Positions 1 through 6,997 of a DNA stretch of 52,414 bases are shown in pieces. The first letter of the stretch is position 1; every line of letters begins with the position of its first letter. Origin of the DNA: Desulfobaccales bacterium (lineage in GTDB: Bacteria > Desulfobacterota > Desulfobaccia > Desulfobaccales > 0-14-0-80-60-11); assembly GCA_041648175.1 (NCBI GenBank), contig JBAZPO010000021.1:1-52414 (forward strand), in the 5' to 3' direction. The notes under the pieces were generated by a model, which worked only from the letters and a program-made list of their open reading frames with translations, was not told the origin of the DNA and made no database searches. The translations under genes and the position numbers were made by a program.

Positions 1-405
1 AATCACCAGTAAAGGTTCTCTAAGCTGGGCCGGCTGCTTTTGAATCATCGTCCCAAGATTATCGCCCGGCCTCCCGGGAGTGCTCAAATGTAGTTCAAGA
101 GAATGTATTTGAGCAACAGCCTGTTAAACCTGCGGCTACCTTTTTGACATTCTGATGGGGGAACAGTCTTTGCAAAATGCTTGCCGGACACTACTGCCCT
201 AATCCCCCTTTGGTAAATGGGGTAACTATAAGGAATTACTTATAAAGTCCACCTTTGAAAAAGGGGGATTTAGGGGGATTTAAAAATCAGCCAGCGGCAT
301 AAATTTATGGCAAACGCTATAATACTCTCATACCGATTGCCTCCAAGAAGATTCATCACTTGGCCCTCTCACATTACCGGTCGGACGACCGCGGCGTCTT
401 TGGGT
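1..405. other. Gene-free start of window with dispersed repeats
   Basis: I see no convincing gene here. Positions 247-281 carry one copy of the dispersed palindromic repeat (CCCCCTTT-AAAGGGGG core followed by ATTTAGGGGGATTT) that recurs through the window. A degenerate opposite-facing copy lies near 197-232. Positions 308-325 hold a solo fragment resembling the end of the MITE-like elements at 406, 6132 and 51904. Confidence 0.6.
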
Positions 406-641
406 TATAGCCTTTGCCAAAAGTTTTTTCCTCTAATTCTCCTCTCCCCTTGTGGGAGAGGGTAGGGTGAGGGGTTAATAAGAAAAAACTTTTGAGGTTA
501 TTGCAAAAAGCCGTTTTGTCATCCTGAGCGAAGCGAAGGATCTCGTATTTTCACCCACTTATGAGATTCTTCGGTCGCTTCGCTCCCTCAGAATGACAGG
601 CAGGGAGATATTTGCAAGAGCCTCTTTTGGCAATGAGTATA
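406..641. mobile_element. MITE-like inverted-repeat element A
   Basis: The ends are imperfect 18-bp inverted repeats: 406-423 begins TATAGCCTTTGCCAAAAG and 624-641 ends CTTTTGGCAATGAGTATA, with 15 of 18 positions matching. The first 100 bp are almost identical to element B at 6132-6233. The rest carries an extra insert including a long hairpin (about 517-599) of the type CATCCTGAGCGAAGCGAAGG. There is no room for a transposase, so it is non-autonomous. The TATA ends suggest TA-targeting, but no target duplication longer than TA is visible. Confidence 0.6.
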
Positions 642-693
642 CATGAAGGCCTTTTTGTGGCGGGAATGGTAACCCTGACCGGATAACTTTTTA

Positions 694-722
694 TTGACAT
701 ATGGTTCGCCAAAGTATATTTA
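694..722 (+). promoter_or_regulatory. Candidate sigma70 promoter for the Phe leader and aroF-pheA
   Basis: TTGACA at 694-699 is followed by an AT-rich TATATTTA block at 715-722, giving a -10 at 715-720 (15-bp spacer) or 717-722 (17-bp spacer). Transcription would start near 729, just before the Shine-Dalgarno of the leader peptide at 748. The position fits an attenuator leader; the -10 assignment is approximate. Confidence 0.5.
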
Positions 723-747
723 AGGCATATCTGGAAGGAAGGGGAGC

Positions 748-876
748 ATGGCGGCAGAGTTATTTTCTCAGTGTTCGATATCCAATCTGGCTGGAAGGCT
801 CCGGGGAGAGTCCGTCTTTTCGGCCTTTTTCGGCTGCTTTTTTACCTGCTTTAGGAGCCTCTGCCCGGGACCCTGA
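748..876 (+). CDS. Phe-rich leader peptide (attenuation leader of aroF-pheA)
   Basis: This 42-codon open frame has a strong Shine-Dalgarno (GGAAGGAAGGGGAG, 733-746) directly before ATG 748. It contains seven Phe; six of them fall in residues 24-35 (core VFSAFFGCFFTCF). It ends with TGA at 874-876, just before a set of competing hairpins and a terminator that precede the DAHP synthase-prephenate dehydratase gene. Clustered Phe codons upstream of a Phe-biosynthetic gene are the hallmark of ribosome-mediated transcription attenuation, as in E. coli pheA. It probably has no function as a protein. The overlapping 701-883 frame was rejected because it starts inside the promoter. Confidence 0.8.
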   Translation: MAAELFSQCSISNLAGRLRGESVFSAFFGCFFTCFRSLCPGP

Positions 877-967
877 TTACTGAAGATATTTACCCGGGTG
901 GAGGACAAACTCCCCCGGGGTGCAAGCCACGTTGAAACCCCGAGGATTATTTCCTGGGGTTTTTTTA
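858..967 (+). promoter_or_regulatory. Phe attenuator: competing hairpins and intrinsic terminator
   Basis: Visible pairings are: segment 1 (858-869) with 2 (893-904), 12 bp including two G-U; segment 2 (893-903) with 3 (910-920), 9 of 11; segment 3 (916-921) with 4 (937-942), 6 bp; and segment 4 (935-945) with 5 (953-962), a terminator stem with a one-base bulge followed by a T-rich run. Inferred logic: a ribosome stalled on the Phe codons (817-852) leaves segment 1 free, so 1:2 forms, 3 pairs with 4 and the terminator is blocked. A ribosome that reaches the stop codon covers segment 1, 2:3 forms, and 4:5 terminates. The logic follows from base pairing alone. Confidence 0.7.
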
Positions 968-1001
968 TTTTTGGGAACTAGAGCTGAATGGGAGGATCAC
1001 C

Positions 1002-2930
1002 ATGATACTGGTACTGAGCCAAGGCATCACCAAGGAAGCCAAAGAAAGACTGAAAGACACCCTCCGGGCCGAAGATTACCTGGTCAAGGAAATTAAAGGC
1101 GTGGAGGAGACCATCCTGGGGGTGGTCGGTAAAATCCGCCGGGATATCGGCTACTATGAGGGTCTGCCCGGCGTGGCCAAGGCCATTCCTATATCGAGTC
1201 CCTATAAACTGGTAAGCCGTGAGTTCCATCCCACTCCTTCTCTCATCAAGGTCGGCGACGCGGCCATCGGGGGCGACCGCCTGGTGGTGATTGCCGGCCC
1301 CTGTGGGGTGGAGGACCGGCAAATGACCCTGGACATCGCCCGGGCGGTGCGCCAGAGCGGGGCCGTGCTCTTCCGGGGCGGCGCGTTCAAGCCGCGCACC
1401 TCTCCATACTCTTTCCAGGGTCTGGGCGAAGCAGGGCTGAAGATCCTCAGCGAGGTGCGAGAGGAAACGGGGCTGGGGATTGTTACCGAGATGACCTCCA
1501 TCAGCCAGGCCGACCTCATGATGAAATACGTGGACCTGATCCAGATCGGGGCCCGGAACATGCAAAACTTTGAACTCCTCAAGTGTGCCGGCCGCCTCGG
1601 CAAGCCGGTGCTCTTGAAAAGGGGCCTCTCGGCCACTATCGAGGAGTGGCTCATGTCCGCTGAATACATTCTCTCAGAAGGCAACGATCAGGTGATCCTC
1701 TGTGAGCGCGGCATCCGCACCTTTGAGCCTTATACCCGGAACACCCTCGATCTCACCGCGGTGCCCATAATCAAGAAACTGACGCACCTGCCCATCATCG
1801 TCGATCCCAGCCACGCCACTGGTCTGCGGGACAAGGTGAGCCCCATGGCCCGGGCCGCCATCGCAGCGGGCGCCGACGGACTCATTATCGAAGTGCACAC
1901 TGAGCCCGACAAGGCCCTTTCCGACGGCCCCCAGAGCCTCTACCCCGGCCAGTTTGAGCAGCTTATGCGGGACCTGTACGTCATCGGCCCGCTGGTGGGC
2001 AAACAGCTGGATTACACGTATCTCGAGAAGGCCAGGATGATCCGGAGGGCCGGCGAGTTGGGGGGGACACCGGTTCAGGCGGCCTACGCCGGCGTGCCGG
2101 GCTCTTTCAGCCACAAGGCCTGCCGTCAGTTTTTCGGGGAGGATGTGCCTTTGCAGACCTGCTCCTCCTTCCGGGAGGTCTTCGACTTGGTGGACCGCGG
2201 CCAGGCGGCCTTTGGCCTGCTCCCCCTGGAGAATAGTCTGACCGGCAGTTTCCATGAGAACTACGATCTGTTCCTGGAATACGACCTCAAGATTGCCGGT
2301 GAGGTGACTCTGAGGATCAAGCACAACCTTATCGGACACGAGAACACGCTGCTTCAGGGGATTAAGCGGATTTACTCGCATCCCCAGGTCTTCCGGCAAT
2401 GCAAGGAGTTCCTGGAGGCGCATCCCGACTGGGACCGTATCGCCTGCCAGGATACGGCCACCTGTGTCGAAAGGGTCAAGAAGAATAACGATCCCGGGGA
2501 GGCGGCCATCGCCGGGGACGAAGCGGCCAGGCTTTACGGGATGGTGGTGTTGAAAGAAGGCGTCGAGATGAATCCCCGCAATTTCACCCGCTTTGTGGTC
2601 ATCTCCAAGCAGGGCGACCTGCCGGGCCTCAAGAACAAGACCTCGCTTATCTATTCGGTGAGCGACCGTCCGGGTTCACTCTTCGAAACGCTGCGAGTCT
2701 TTGCCGACCACAGCATCAACCTGGTGAAACTGGAATCCCGGCCCATCCACGACCGGCCCTGGGAATATCTCTTCTATGTAGATGTGGACCTGGACCTGTC
2801 AGCCGAGCCGAACCGCCCTCTTCTTGAGCAGTTGCGGGCCAAGACGGAATACTTCAAATCCTTGGGGAGTTATCAGAAGGGAGGCGCAGGAATAACCGGG
2901 GTGGAAAAGGGGGCGTCCGGGACCAAGTAA
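1002..2930 (+). CDS. aroF-pheA: Fused DAHP synthase / prephenate dehydratase with ACT domain
   Basis: A 642-aa bifunctional enzyme joining the first step of the shikimate pathway (PEP plus erythrose-4-phosphate to DAHP) to the prephenate to phenylpyruvate step of Phe synthesis. Residues 1-70 form the ferredoxin-like extension of type I-beta DAHP synthases. Residues about 90-335 are the DAHP synthase barrel (IAGPCGVE at 97-104, GGAFKPRTSPYSF from 126). Residues about 357-535 are prephenate dehydratase (AYAGVPGSFS; TRF signature in NFTRF at 527-531). Residues about 548-620 are an ACT domain with the ESRP motif near 578 that binds Phe. No chorismate mutase domain lies between them, so prephenate must come from a separate enzyme. 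ATG 1002 has GGAGG 8 nt upstream. Regulation is probably dual: transcription attenuation by the leader and allosteric feedback through ACT. Confidence 0.93.
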   Translation: MILVLSQGITKEAKERLKDTLRAEDYLVKEIKGVEETILGVVGKIRRDIGYYEGLPGVAKAIPISSPYKLVSREFHPTPSLIKVGDAAIGGDRLVVIAGPCGVEDRQMTLDIARAVRQSGAVLFRGGAFKPRTSPYSFQGLGEAGLKILSEVREETGLGIVTEMTSISQADLMMKYVDLIQIGARNMQNFELLKCAGRLGKPVLLKRGLSATIEEWLMSAEYILSEGNDQVILCERGIRTFEPYTRNTLDLTAVPIIKKLTHLPIIVDPSHATGLRDKVSPMARAAIAAGADGLIIEVHTEPDKALSDGPQSLYPGQFEQLMRDLYVIGPLVGKQLDYTYLEKARMIRRAGELGGTPVQAAYAGVPGSFSHKACRQFFGEDVPLQTCSSFREVFDLVDRGQAAFGLLPLENSLTGSFHENYDLFLEYDLKIAGEVTLRIKHNLIGHENTLLQGIKRIYSHPQVFRQCKEFLEAHPDWDRIACQDTATCVERVKKNNDPGEAAIAGDEAARLYGMVVLKEGVEMNPRNFTRFVVISKQGDLPGLKNKTSLIYSVSDRPGSLFETLRVFADHSINLVKLESRPIHDRPWEYLFYVDVDLDLSAEPNRPLLEQLRAKTEYFKSLGSYQKGGAGITGVEKGASGTK

Positions 2931-3230
2931 AATGTGCAACACGACCAGCCTGCCGCTGCTGGCGGTTAAAGTCCCCCTTTGGCAAAGGGGGATTTAGGGG
3001 GATTTGTTTTTCAAGGTAAAGCTTGCGTCTACCAATTTACCGGTATGAATGCATTTTCGTATAAAAGGGCTGGAGCCAATCCTGGCTTAAAACGCGTCCT
3101 CTGCTCTAGTAGCCCGAATTTAGCGGCCATGCCCGGAGCTTGACAACCCATCCTGCTGAAATTACCTTGTGCAGAAGATCCTTTCAAAAAGTCATTGTAA
3201 AATCCTTGTAAAATAGGAAGGAACGTGGAG
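2931..3230. other. Intergenic gap with one dispersed repeat
   Basis: Positions 2971-3005 are a copy of the CCCCCTTT/AAAGGGGG repeat. A weak TTGACA (3140-3145) may be a -35 for the following lipoprotein gene, but no good -10 is seen. Nothing else is recognised. Confidence 0.4.
2971..3005 (+). repeat. Dispersed palindromic repeat, reference copy
   Basis: GTCCCCCTTTGGCAAAGGGG is followed by GATTTAGGGGGATTT. Related copies are at 247-281, 16705-16732 plus 17012-17027 (split by a MITE), 28360-28395, 41890-41924 (reverse) and 41945-41981. Spread over the window and found only between genes, it behaves as a REP-like family of this genome. Confidence 0.8.
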
Positions 3231-3428
3231 ATGAACATCGGATTTTTCAAAACTCTTATCATTTCCTTGCTGTTGTGCAGCCTGTTGTGGGTCGCGGCCT
3301 GCGTCAACGGCGCCACCGGCCCCGGGCCTACGGGAAGTTCCTCTGGCTCCTATGGCACCGCCCTCGCCCCCGAGCAATCGGATCCTCAGTTTTGGCAAAT
3401 ATGGGTGGATATGCATGGTGGGGGCTGA
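3231..3428 (+). CDS. Small lipoprotein of unknown function
   Basis: A 65-aa product with an N-terminal membrane segment (residues 4-22) ending in a lipobox-like VAAC. It would be lipidated on that Cys, leaving a short Gly/Ser/Pro-rich tail. I chose ATG 3231 because GGAAGG lies about 9 nt upstream; an in-frame GTG at 3225 is less well placed. It precedes the DsrE-like gene by 56 nt on the same strand, so the two may be co-transcribed. I do not recognise a family. Confidence 0.55.
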   Translation: MNIGFFKTLIISLLLCSLLWVAACVNGATGPGPTGSSSGSYGTALAPEQSDPQFWQIWVDMHGGG

Positions 3429-3484
3429 TAATTTTCCCTTGGCTCGACATCGCCAAACTTCCTGAATGACTGAAGGAGGAGAAC

Positions 3485-3901
3485 ATGAAATTGTTGCGGC
3501 TTCTCATAATCATAATAGTTGTCTTGGCCGGCTTCGGCCAGGCCGCCCTGGCGGGCAGTTCTGATCCGCTCTTTGTGAACCTGACGACGGATGATAACCA
3601 CAAGGCCAATATGGCGATCGCTTTCTCCATGGAGCAATTGAAACGCGGCCATCCGGTGACGATCTATGTCAATAGCCAGGCGATTCAGATAGTCAACAAG
3701 GCCAACAACAAACGGTATGCCATGCAACAACAGAAACTGACCGAGTTTACCAGTAAAGGCGGCACGGTTTATGCCTGTCAAGTGTGCGAGAAATTTCTCA
3801 AGTTTACAGAGTCCGACCTCATCCCGGGTGTGAAGTTGAGCACGGCCAATTCGGTCACCGAGGCCCTATTCAAAGATAACACCAAAACACTTTCCTGGTA
3901 A
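3485..3901 (+). CDS. Exported DsrE-family-like protein
   Basis: A 138-aa protein with a signal peptide (hydrophobic residues 4-18, cleavage around ALAG) followed by a DsrE/DsrF-like alpha/beta fold: FVNLTTDDNHKANMAIAFS, then a GG-x-V-x-A-C-x-x-C segment with CQVC near residue 98-101, and a C-terminal segment resembling LSTANSV. DsrE-like proteins carry or sense sulfur species on a conserved Cys. A signal peptide places this one outside the cytoplasm, unlike the DsrEFH complex. The Shine-Dalgarno GAAGGAGGAG is very strong. Function is inferred from the fold only. Confidence 0.75.
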   Translation: MKLLRLLIIIIVVLAGFGQAALAGSSDPLFVNLTTDDNHKANMAIAFSMEQLKRGHPVTIYVNSQAIQIVNKANNKRYAMQQQKLTEFTSKGGTVYACQVCEKFLKFTESDLIPGVKLSTANSVTEALFKDNTKTLSW

Positions 3902-3950
3902 TCAGGGAGGCATACTTTATGGTCAGGCGGTCGAGTGACCGCCCGAGGGT

Positions 3951-4832
3951 TCAAGATGCCTGCATTTCCCCCAGAAGCCGCTCCAGGTCTGCTCGACCCA
4001 ACACGTAATTTTCGCGGCAAAATTCGCAGGTTAGGGCGGTTTCCTCGTGCTGTTCGAGGAGGGAGGCCAGTTCTTCCCGGCCGAGGCTGATAAGGGCTTT
4101 TTCCACTCGTTCCCGGCTGCAGGAACACCGGAAGGCCAGGACGTACTTTTCCAGGGTGATGAAAGGAATATCGGCGAAGATAAGCCCCAAGAGGTCTTCC
4201 GGGGTTTTGCCATTGCGCAGCAGCTCGGTAATGGCGGGCAGTTTCTTTATATGTCCAGCCAACTTGTCTATGACGGCATCGTTGGCAGGGGGAAGGGACT
4301 GGATCAGAAAACCGCCCGCCGCGGCAACGTTCCCGTCAGGTTCAACAAAGACCCCCAGCCCCACCGCGGAGGGAATCTGCTCCGACTCGACCAGGTAGAA
4401 GGCCAGGTCTTCGGCGATTTCGCCGGATAAGAGTCTGACTACGCCCGTGTAGGGCTCCTTCATCCTCAAGTCTTTGGTTACCCTAAGGAATCCCTCTTTC
4501 CCGAGGGCGCCGGCCACATCTAACTTTCTCCCCCGGGGCGGCAGGCCCACATAGGGTACTCCTACATACCCCCGCACCAAGCCGTTGCTTTCGGCTTCCA
4601 CCACGATTTTTTGCAGAGGTCCGTTGCCCTCGAACTTGAGGGCCACCCGCTGACCGCTTTTCAGAAGCGCCCCCATGAGCGCCCCTCCGGTCAAGGCCCG
4701 CCCCAGCGCAGCAGAAGCGGTGGGATAGGTGCCGTGACGGCGGCAGGCCTCATCGACAAGCTGCGTGGTTACGCAGGCCAATGCCCGGACGCTGCCGTCT
4801 TTCGTTATAGCTCGAACCAGGTAATCCGCCAC
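3951..4832 (-). CDS. hslO: Hsp33 redox-regulated chaperone
   Basis: A 293-aa cytoplasmic holdase that is activated by oxidation. The N-terminal region (ADYLVRAI, RRHGTYPTASAALGRAL) and the C-terminal zinc centre CxC (C236, C238) plus CxxC (C269, C272) are those of Hsp33. I chose GTG 4832: it is preceded 9 nt upstream by GAGGAG, which overlaps the stop codon of the upstream gene, and it gives the family's usual start and length. A TTG at 4898 would add 22 unconserved residues and overlap the upstream gene. It forms an apparent operon with the PLP enzyme, 16 nt away. Confidence 0.92.
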   Translation of the reverse strand: MADYLVRAITKDGSVRALACVTTQLVDEACRRHGTYPTASAALGRALTGGALMGALLKSGQRVALKFEGNGPLQKIVVEAESNGLVRGYVGVPYVGLPPRGRKLDVAGALGKEGFLRVTKDLRMKEPYTGVVRLLSGEIAEDLAFYLVESEQIPSAVGLGVFVEPDGNVAAAGGFLIQSLPPANDAVIDKLAGHIKKLPAITELLRNGKTPEDLLGLIFADIPFITLEKYVLAFRCSCSRERVEKALISLGREELASLLEQHEETALTCEFCRENYVLGRADLERLLGEMQAS

Positions 4833-4848
4833 CGCGCCTATCTCCTCT

Positions 4849-6021
4849 TTACTCAATTTTATTGAGAGCTTGATCGAGGTCGGCACAGAGATCGCCAAAA
4901 TCCTCGCAGCCCACCGAGAGACGCACCAGTTCGTCCAGAATGCCGGCTTGTTCCCGTTGGGCCCGGGGGACTGAGGCGTGAGTCATAGAGGCTGGATGTT
5001 CGATCAAGGATTCCACGCCTCCCAAAGATACCGCCAGGGTGATCAAGCGCAGGTTGTTGAGCAGGACTCTGCCACCTTCCAGGCCGTTTTTCACGCCAAA
5101 ACAGAGCATGGCTCCAAAGCCATCCATCTGCTGTTTGGCGAGGTCATACTGGGGGTGATCGGTCATTCCTGGGTAACAGGTCCAGGCCACATTAGGGTGG
5201 TTGCTGAGAAAGGCCGCCAATTTCATGGCATTTTCCTGGGCTCTTTCTATCCTCAGCGGGAGGGTGCGGACTCCTCTCAAGATAAGCCAGGCCTGGTGGG
5301 GGTCCATAGTCCCGCCAAACAGGTTCAGGACCTTGCGGATTCTTTTATAAAGTTCGGCATCCTTGACGATGATCATGCCACCGATCACATCGCTATGTCC
5401 GTTGAGGATTTTGGTCAAGCTCTGCACTACCAGGTCGGCCCCCAGCTCCAGCGGACGTTGCAAATAGGGGCTGGCAAAGGTGTTGTCCACTGCCACAAGA
5501 GCTCCGTGCCGGTGGGCGATTTCCGCGGTTCTCTGAATATCGGTAATCTTCAAGGTTGGATTGGTGGGGGTCTCCAGGTAAATCATCTTGGTGTTAGGCC
5601 GCAGAGCCGGCTCGAGGTTGTGCACATCCGAAGTATCTACAAAGGTGGTAGCGATTCCGAACCTGGGAAGTTCGCTTTCAAGCATAACATGCGTCGGTCC
5701 ATAGAGACAGTCGGAGGCCAGGAGGTGGTCACCCTGGCTTAAAAGGCTCAGAAAAACGGTGCCGATGGCAGCCATGCCGGAAGCCGTCGCCATTCCGGCA
5801 AGACCGTTTTCCAGGCCGGCAATGTTATCTTCCAGGGCCTTCACCGTGGGGTTGCCCATGCGGGTATAAATATATCCGGGTTTCTCACCACTGAACCGGG
5901 CAGCCCCTTCTTCGGCGCTGGGAAAAGCGAAGGTGGACGTCTGGAAGATCGGAGGCGATACCTCCCCATAGACGGGACTCTCCAGAGCTCCCAGATGAAT
6001 GGCTTTGGTTGATTTGTGCAT
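4849..6021 (-). CDS. PLP-dependent trans-sulfuration enzyme (methionine gamma-lyase / cystathionine gamma-synthase family)
   Basis: A 390-aa Cys/Met-metabolism PLP enzyme. Recognisable are YTRMGNPT (phosphate/substrate region), ETPTNPTLK, VDNTFASPYLQRPLELGADLVVQS cut to its core VDNTFASP, and the PLP lysine K204 in SLTKILNGHSD. The residue following LYG is Pro, not the Cys116 typical of methionine gamma-lyase, so gamma-lyase, gamma-synthase or O-acylhomoserine sulfhydrylase activity cannot be told apart. I chose ATG 6021, with AAGGAG about 9 nt upstream. The open frame extends 100 codons further upstream, but that part runs through a MITE-like repeat and is not coding. Confidence 0.85.
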   Translation of the reverse strand: MHKSTKAIHLGALESPVYGEVSPPIFQTSTFAFPSAEEGAARFSGEKPGYIYTRMGNPTVKALEDNIAGLENGLAGMATASGMAAIGTVFLSLLSQGDHLLASDCLYGPTHVMLESELPRFGIATTFVDTSDVHNLEPALRPNTKMIYLETPTNPTLKITDIQRTAEIAHRHGALVAVDNTFASPYLQRPLELGADLVVQSLTKILNGHSDVIGGMIIVKDAELYKRIRKVLNLFGGTMDPHQAWLILRGVRTLPLRIERAQENAMKLAAFLSNHPNVAWTCYPGMTDHPQYDLAKQQMDGFGAMLCFGVKNGLEGGRVLLNNLRLITLAVSLGGVESLIEHPASMTHASVPRAQREQAGILDELVRLSVGCEDFGDLCADLDQALNKIE

Positions 6022-6131
6022 TATCCAGCCTCTCCTTGAGCAATCCATGTTGGCAAATTTTCGATGCTTGATCTTATCAACGCCACGAATCGTTGTCCAT
6101 TTGCAGTATGCCGGCCTGCCCGTTTTGTATT

Positions 6132-6233
6132 TATAGCGTTTGCCAAAAGTTTTTTCCTCTAATTCTCCTCTCCCCTTGTGGCAGAGGGTAGGGTGAGGGG
6201 TTAATAAGAAAAAACTTTTTGGCAATGAGTATA
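6132..6233. mobile_element. MITE-like inverted-repeat element B
   Basis: A compact 102-bp element with ends TATAGCGTTTGCCAAAAG (6132-) and CTTTTTGGCAATGAGTATA (-6233). The middle is a GC-rich hairpin (CTCTCCCCTTGTGG/GGTAGGGTGAGGGG). It matches the left part of element A at 406-508 almost base for base. It sits upstream of the PLP enzyme gene, between it and the broken metallo-beta-lactamase-fold gene. Confidence 0.65.
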
Positions 6234-6303
6234 ACTTGTCCATCGGCCGCGCCCGCGCTATCATACCAGCAATTTGCCGTTGACTTTGCGAGGTTATGCC
6301 TTT

Positions 6304-6468
6304 ATGCGGATCAGCTTTCACGGGGCAGCCCCAGACGATAACCGGGTCTCAGCACTTGATCACGGTGAACGGGCAGAATATTCTGCTTGACTGCGGCCTG
6401 TATCAGGGGAAACGCGAGGAAGCCAGGAAAACCAAAAGGCGTAACCCATTGAGATTACGCCTTATTTA
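6304..6468 (+). pseudogene. Broken 5' end of an MBL-fold RNA-processing-type metallo-hydrolase
   Basis: Reading from ATG 6304 gives MRISFHGAA. If one C is removed from the CCCC run near 6331-6334, the frame continues QTITGSQHLITVNGQNILLD and then CGLYQGKREEA, which is the characteristic N-terminus of MBL-fold exonuclease/RNA specificity proteins. As written, the frame ends after about 28 codons. Similarity stops at about 6430, right before a hairpin and a tRNA 3' end. So the gene is both frameshifted and truncated. Confidence 0.65.
6436..6463 (-). terminator. Intrinsic terminator of a lost tRNA unit
   Basis: AAGGCGTAA (6436-6444) pairs perfectly with TTACGCCTT (6455-6463). On the minus strand the hairpin is followed by TTTTGGTTTT. 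It lies 11 nt downstream (minus strand) of the tRNA 3' tail at 6475-6495, as a tRNA terminator would. Confidence 0.6.
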
Positions 6469-6474
6469 ACCAAA

Positions 6475-6495
6475 TGGTGGCGAAGCGGGGATTTG
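6475..6495 (-). tRNA. tRNA 3'-end remnant (T-arm 3' half, acceptor strand, CCA)
   Basis: On the minus strand this reads CAAAT-CCCCG-CTTCGCC-A-CCA: end of a T-loop, the 3' strand of a T-stem, a 7-nt acceptor strand, discriminator base and encoded CCA. The 5' part of the tRNA is absent. The acceptor partner would be GGCGAAG, which is common in tRNA-Leu, but identity is a guess. Such 3' tails are typical att sites left by integrases. Confidence 0.55.
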
Positions 6496-6605
6496 CTTAA
6501 AAGTCAAGCAGGGCCTTGCTTTCCGCCAGGCAGCGGTCAACCCGACCTTGCCCGTAAGTCAGGCGTATTTTTAGTTAATCGGCTTATTTTCAGGTTCGCG
6601 ACCTG

Positions 6606-6797
6606 CTAGGCAATGAGCAAATTTTGAGTGATGTTTGGGGAGATAAAGTGAAAAATCTTGACGTCAACATAGGTGTCTTCGGGATGTTTCTTGACGTGGC
6701 GCCGCCAGGCCTGCTCCGTGGTCTCACCCATTTTCACCACCACTATAGCCGACTGGATGATAGTGAAAGAGGGTCCAGCCCCTTGATTAGTAGCCAT
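6606..6797 (-). CDS. Small conserved protein of unknown function
   Basis: A 63-aa protein with an excellent Shine-Dalgarno (AAAGGAG, 7 nt before ATG 6797). The central segment GETTEQAWRRHVKKHPEDTY resembles short conserved hypotheticals seen in Geobacter-like and other anaerobic proteobacteria, from memory. It has no signal peptide or membrane segment. A strong ribosome site and a recognisable core argue that it is real. I do not know its function. Confidence 0.6.
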   Translation of the reverse strand: MATNQGAGPSFTIIQSAIVVVKMGETTEQAWRRHVKKHPEDTYVDVKIFHFISPNITQNLLIA

Positions 6798-6997
6798 CGC
6801 ATATCTCCTTTAGGTGGTCGAGGCCAAACGGCCTGAAAGAAATCGAGATCGCCGGTTGACATTTCGGGCTAACCATAATGGCCCGTTTGCCCAGGGAGGC
6901 ATAAAAAATGGTAACTAAAGATTAAATTATATTTATAGGAAGGGGAATAAGAGGAGTGACCATTTTCGTATGATCGTTTTGATCATTCGTAAGCAAT

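Noticed and set aside
701..883. A 60-codon frame rich in aromatic residues upstream of aroF-pheA
   Set aside because: Its start lies between the -35 and -10 of the likely promoter, so it would not be transcribed. The frame from 748 has a strong ribosome site and a much denser Phe run.
4833..4898. Longer Hsp33 start at TTG 4898
   Set aside because: It overlaps the upstream gene by 50 nt and adds residues not found in Hsp33; GTG 4832 has a good ribosome site and matches the family's start.
6022..6321. A 100-codon N-terminal extension of the PLP enzyme
   Set aside because: It reads through MITE-like element B and has no family similarity; ATG 6021 has a clear ribosome site and gives normal length.
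6475..6495. Complete tRNA gene on the minus strand
   Set aside because: Only the 3' 21 bases fit; the sequence further 5' lacks T-stem, anticodon arm and D-arm, so it is a remnant.
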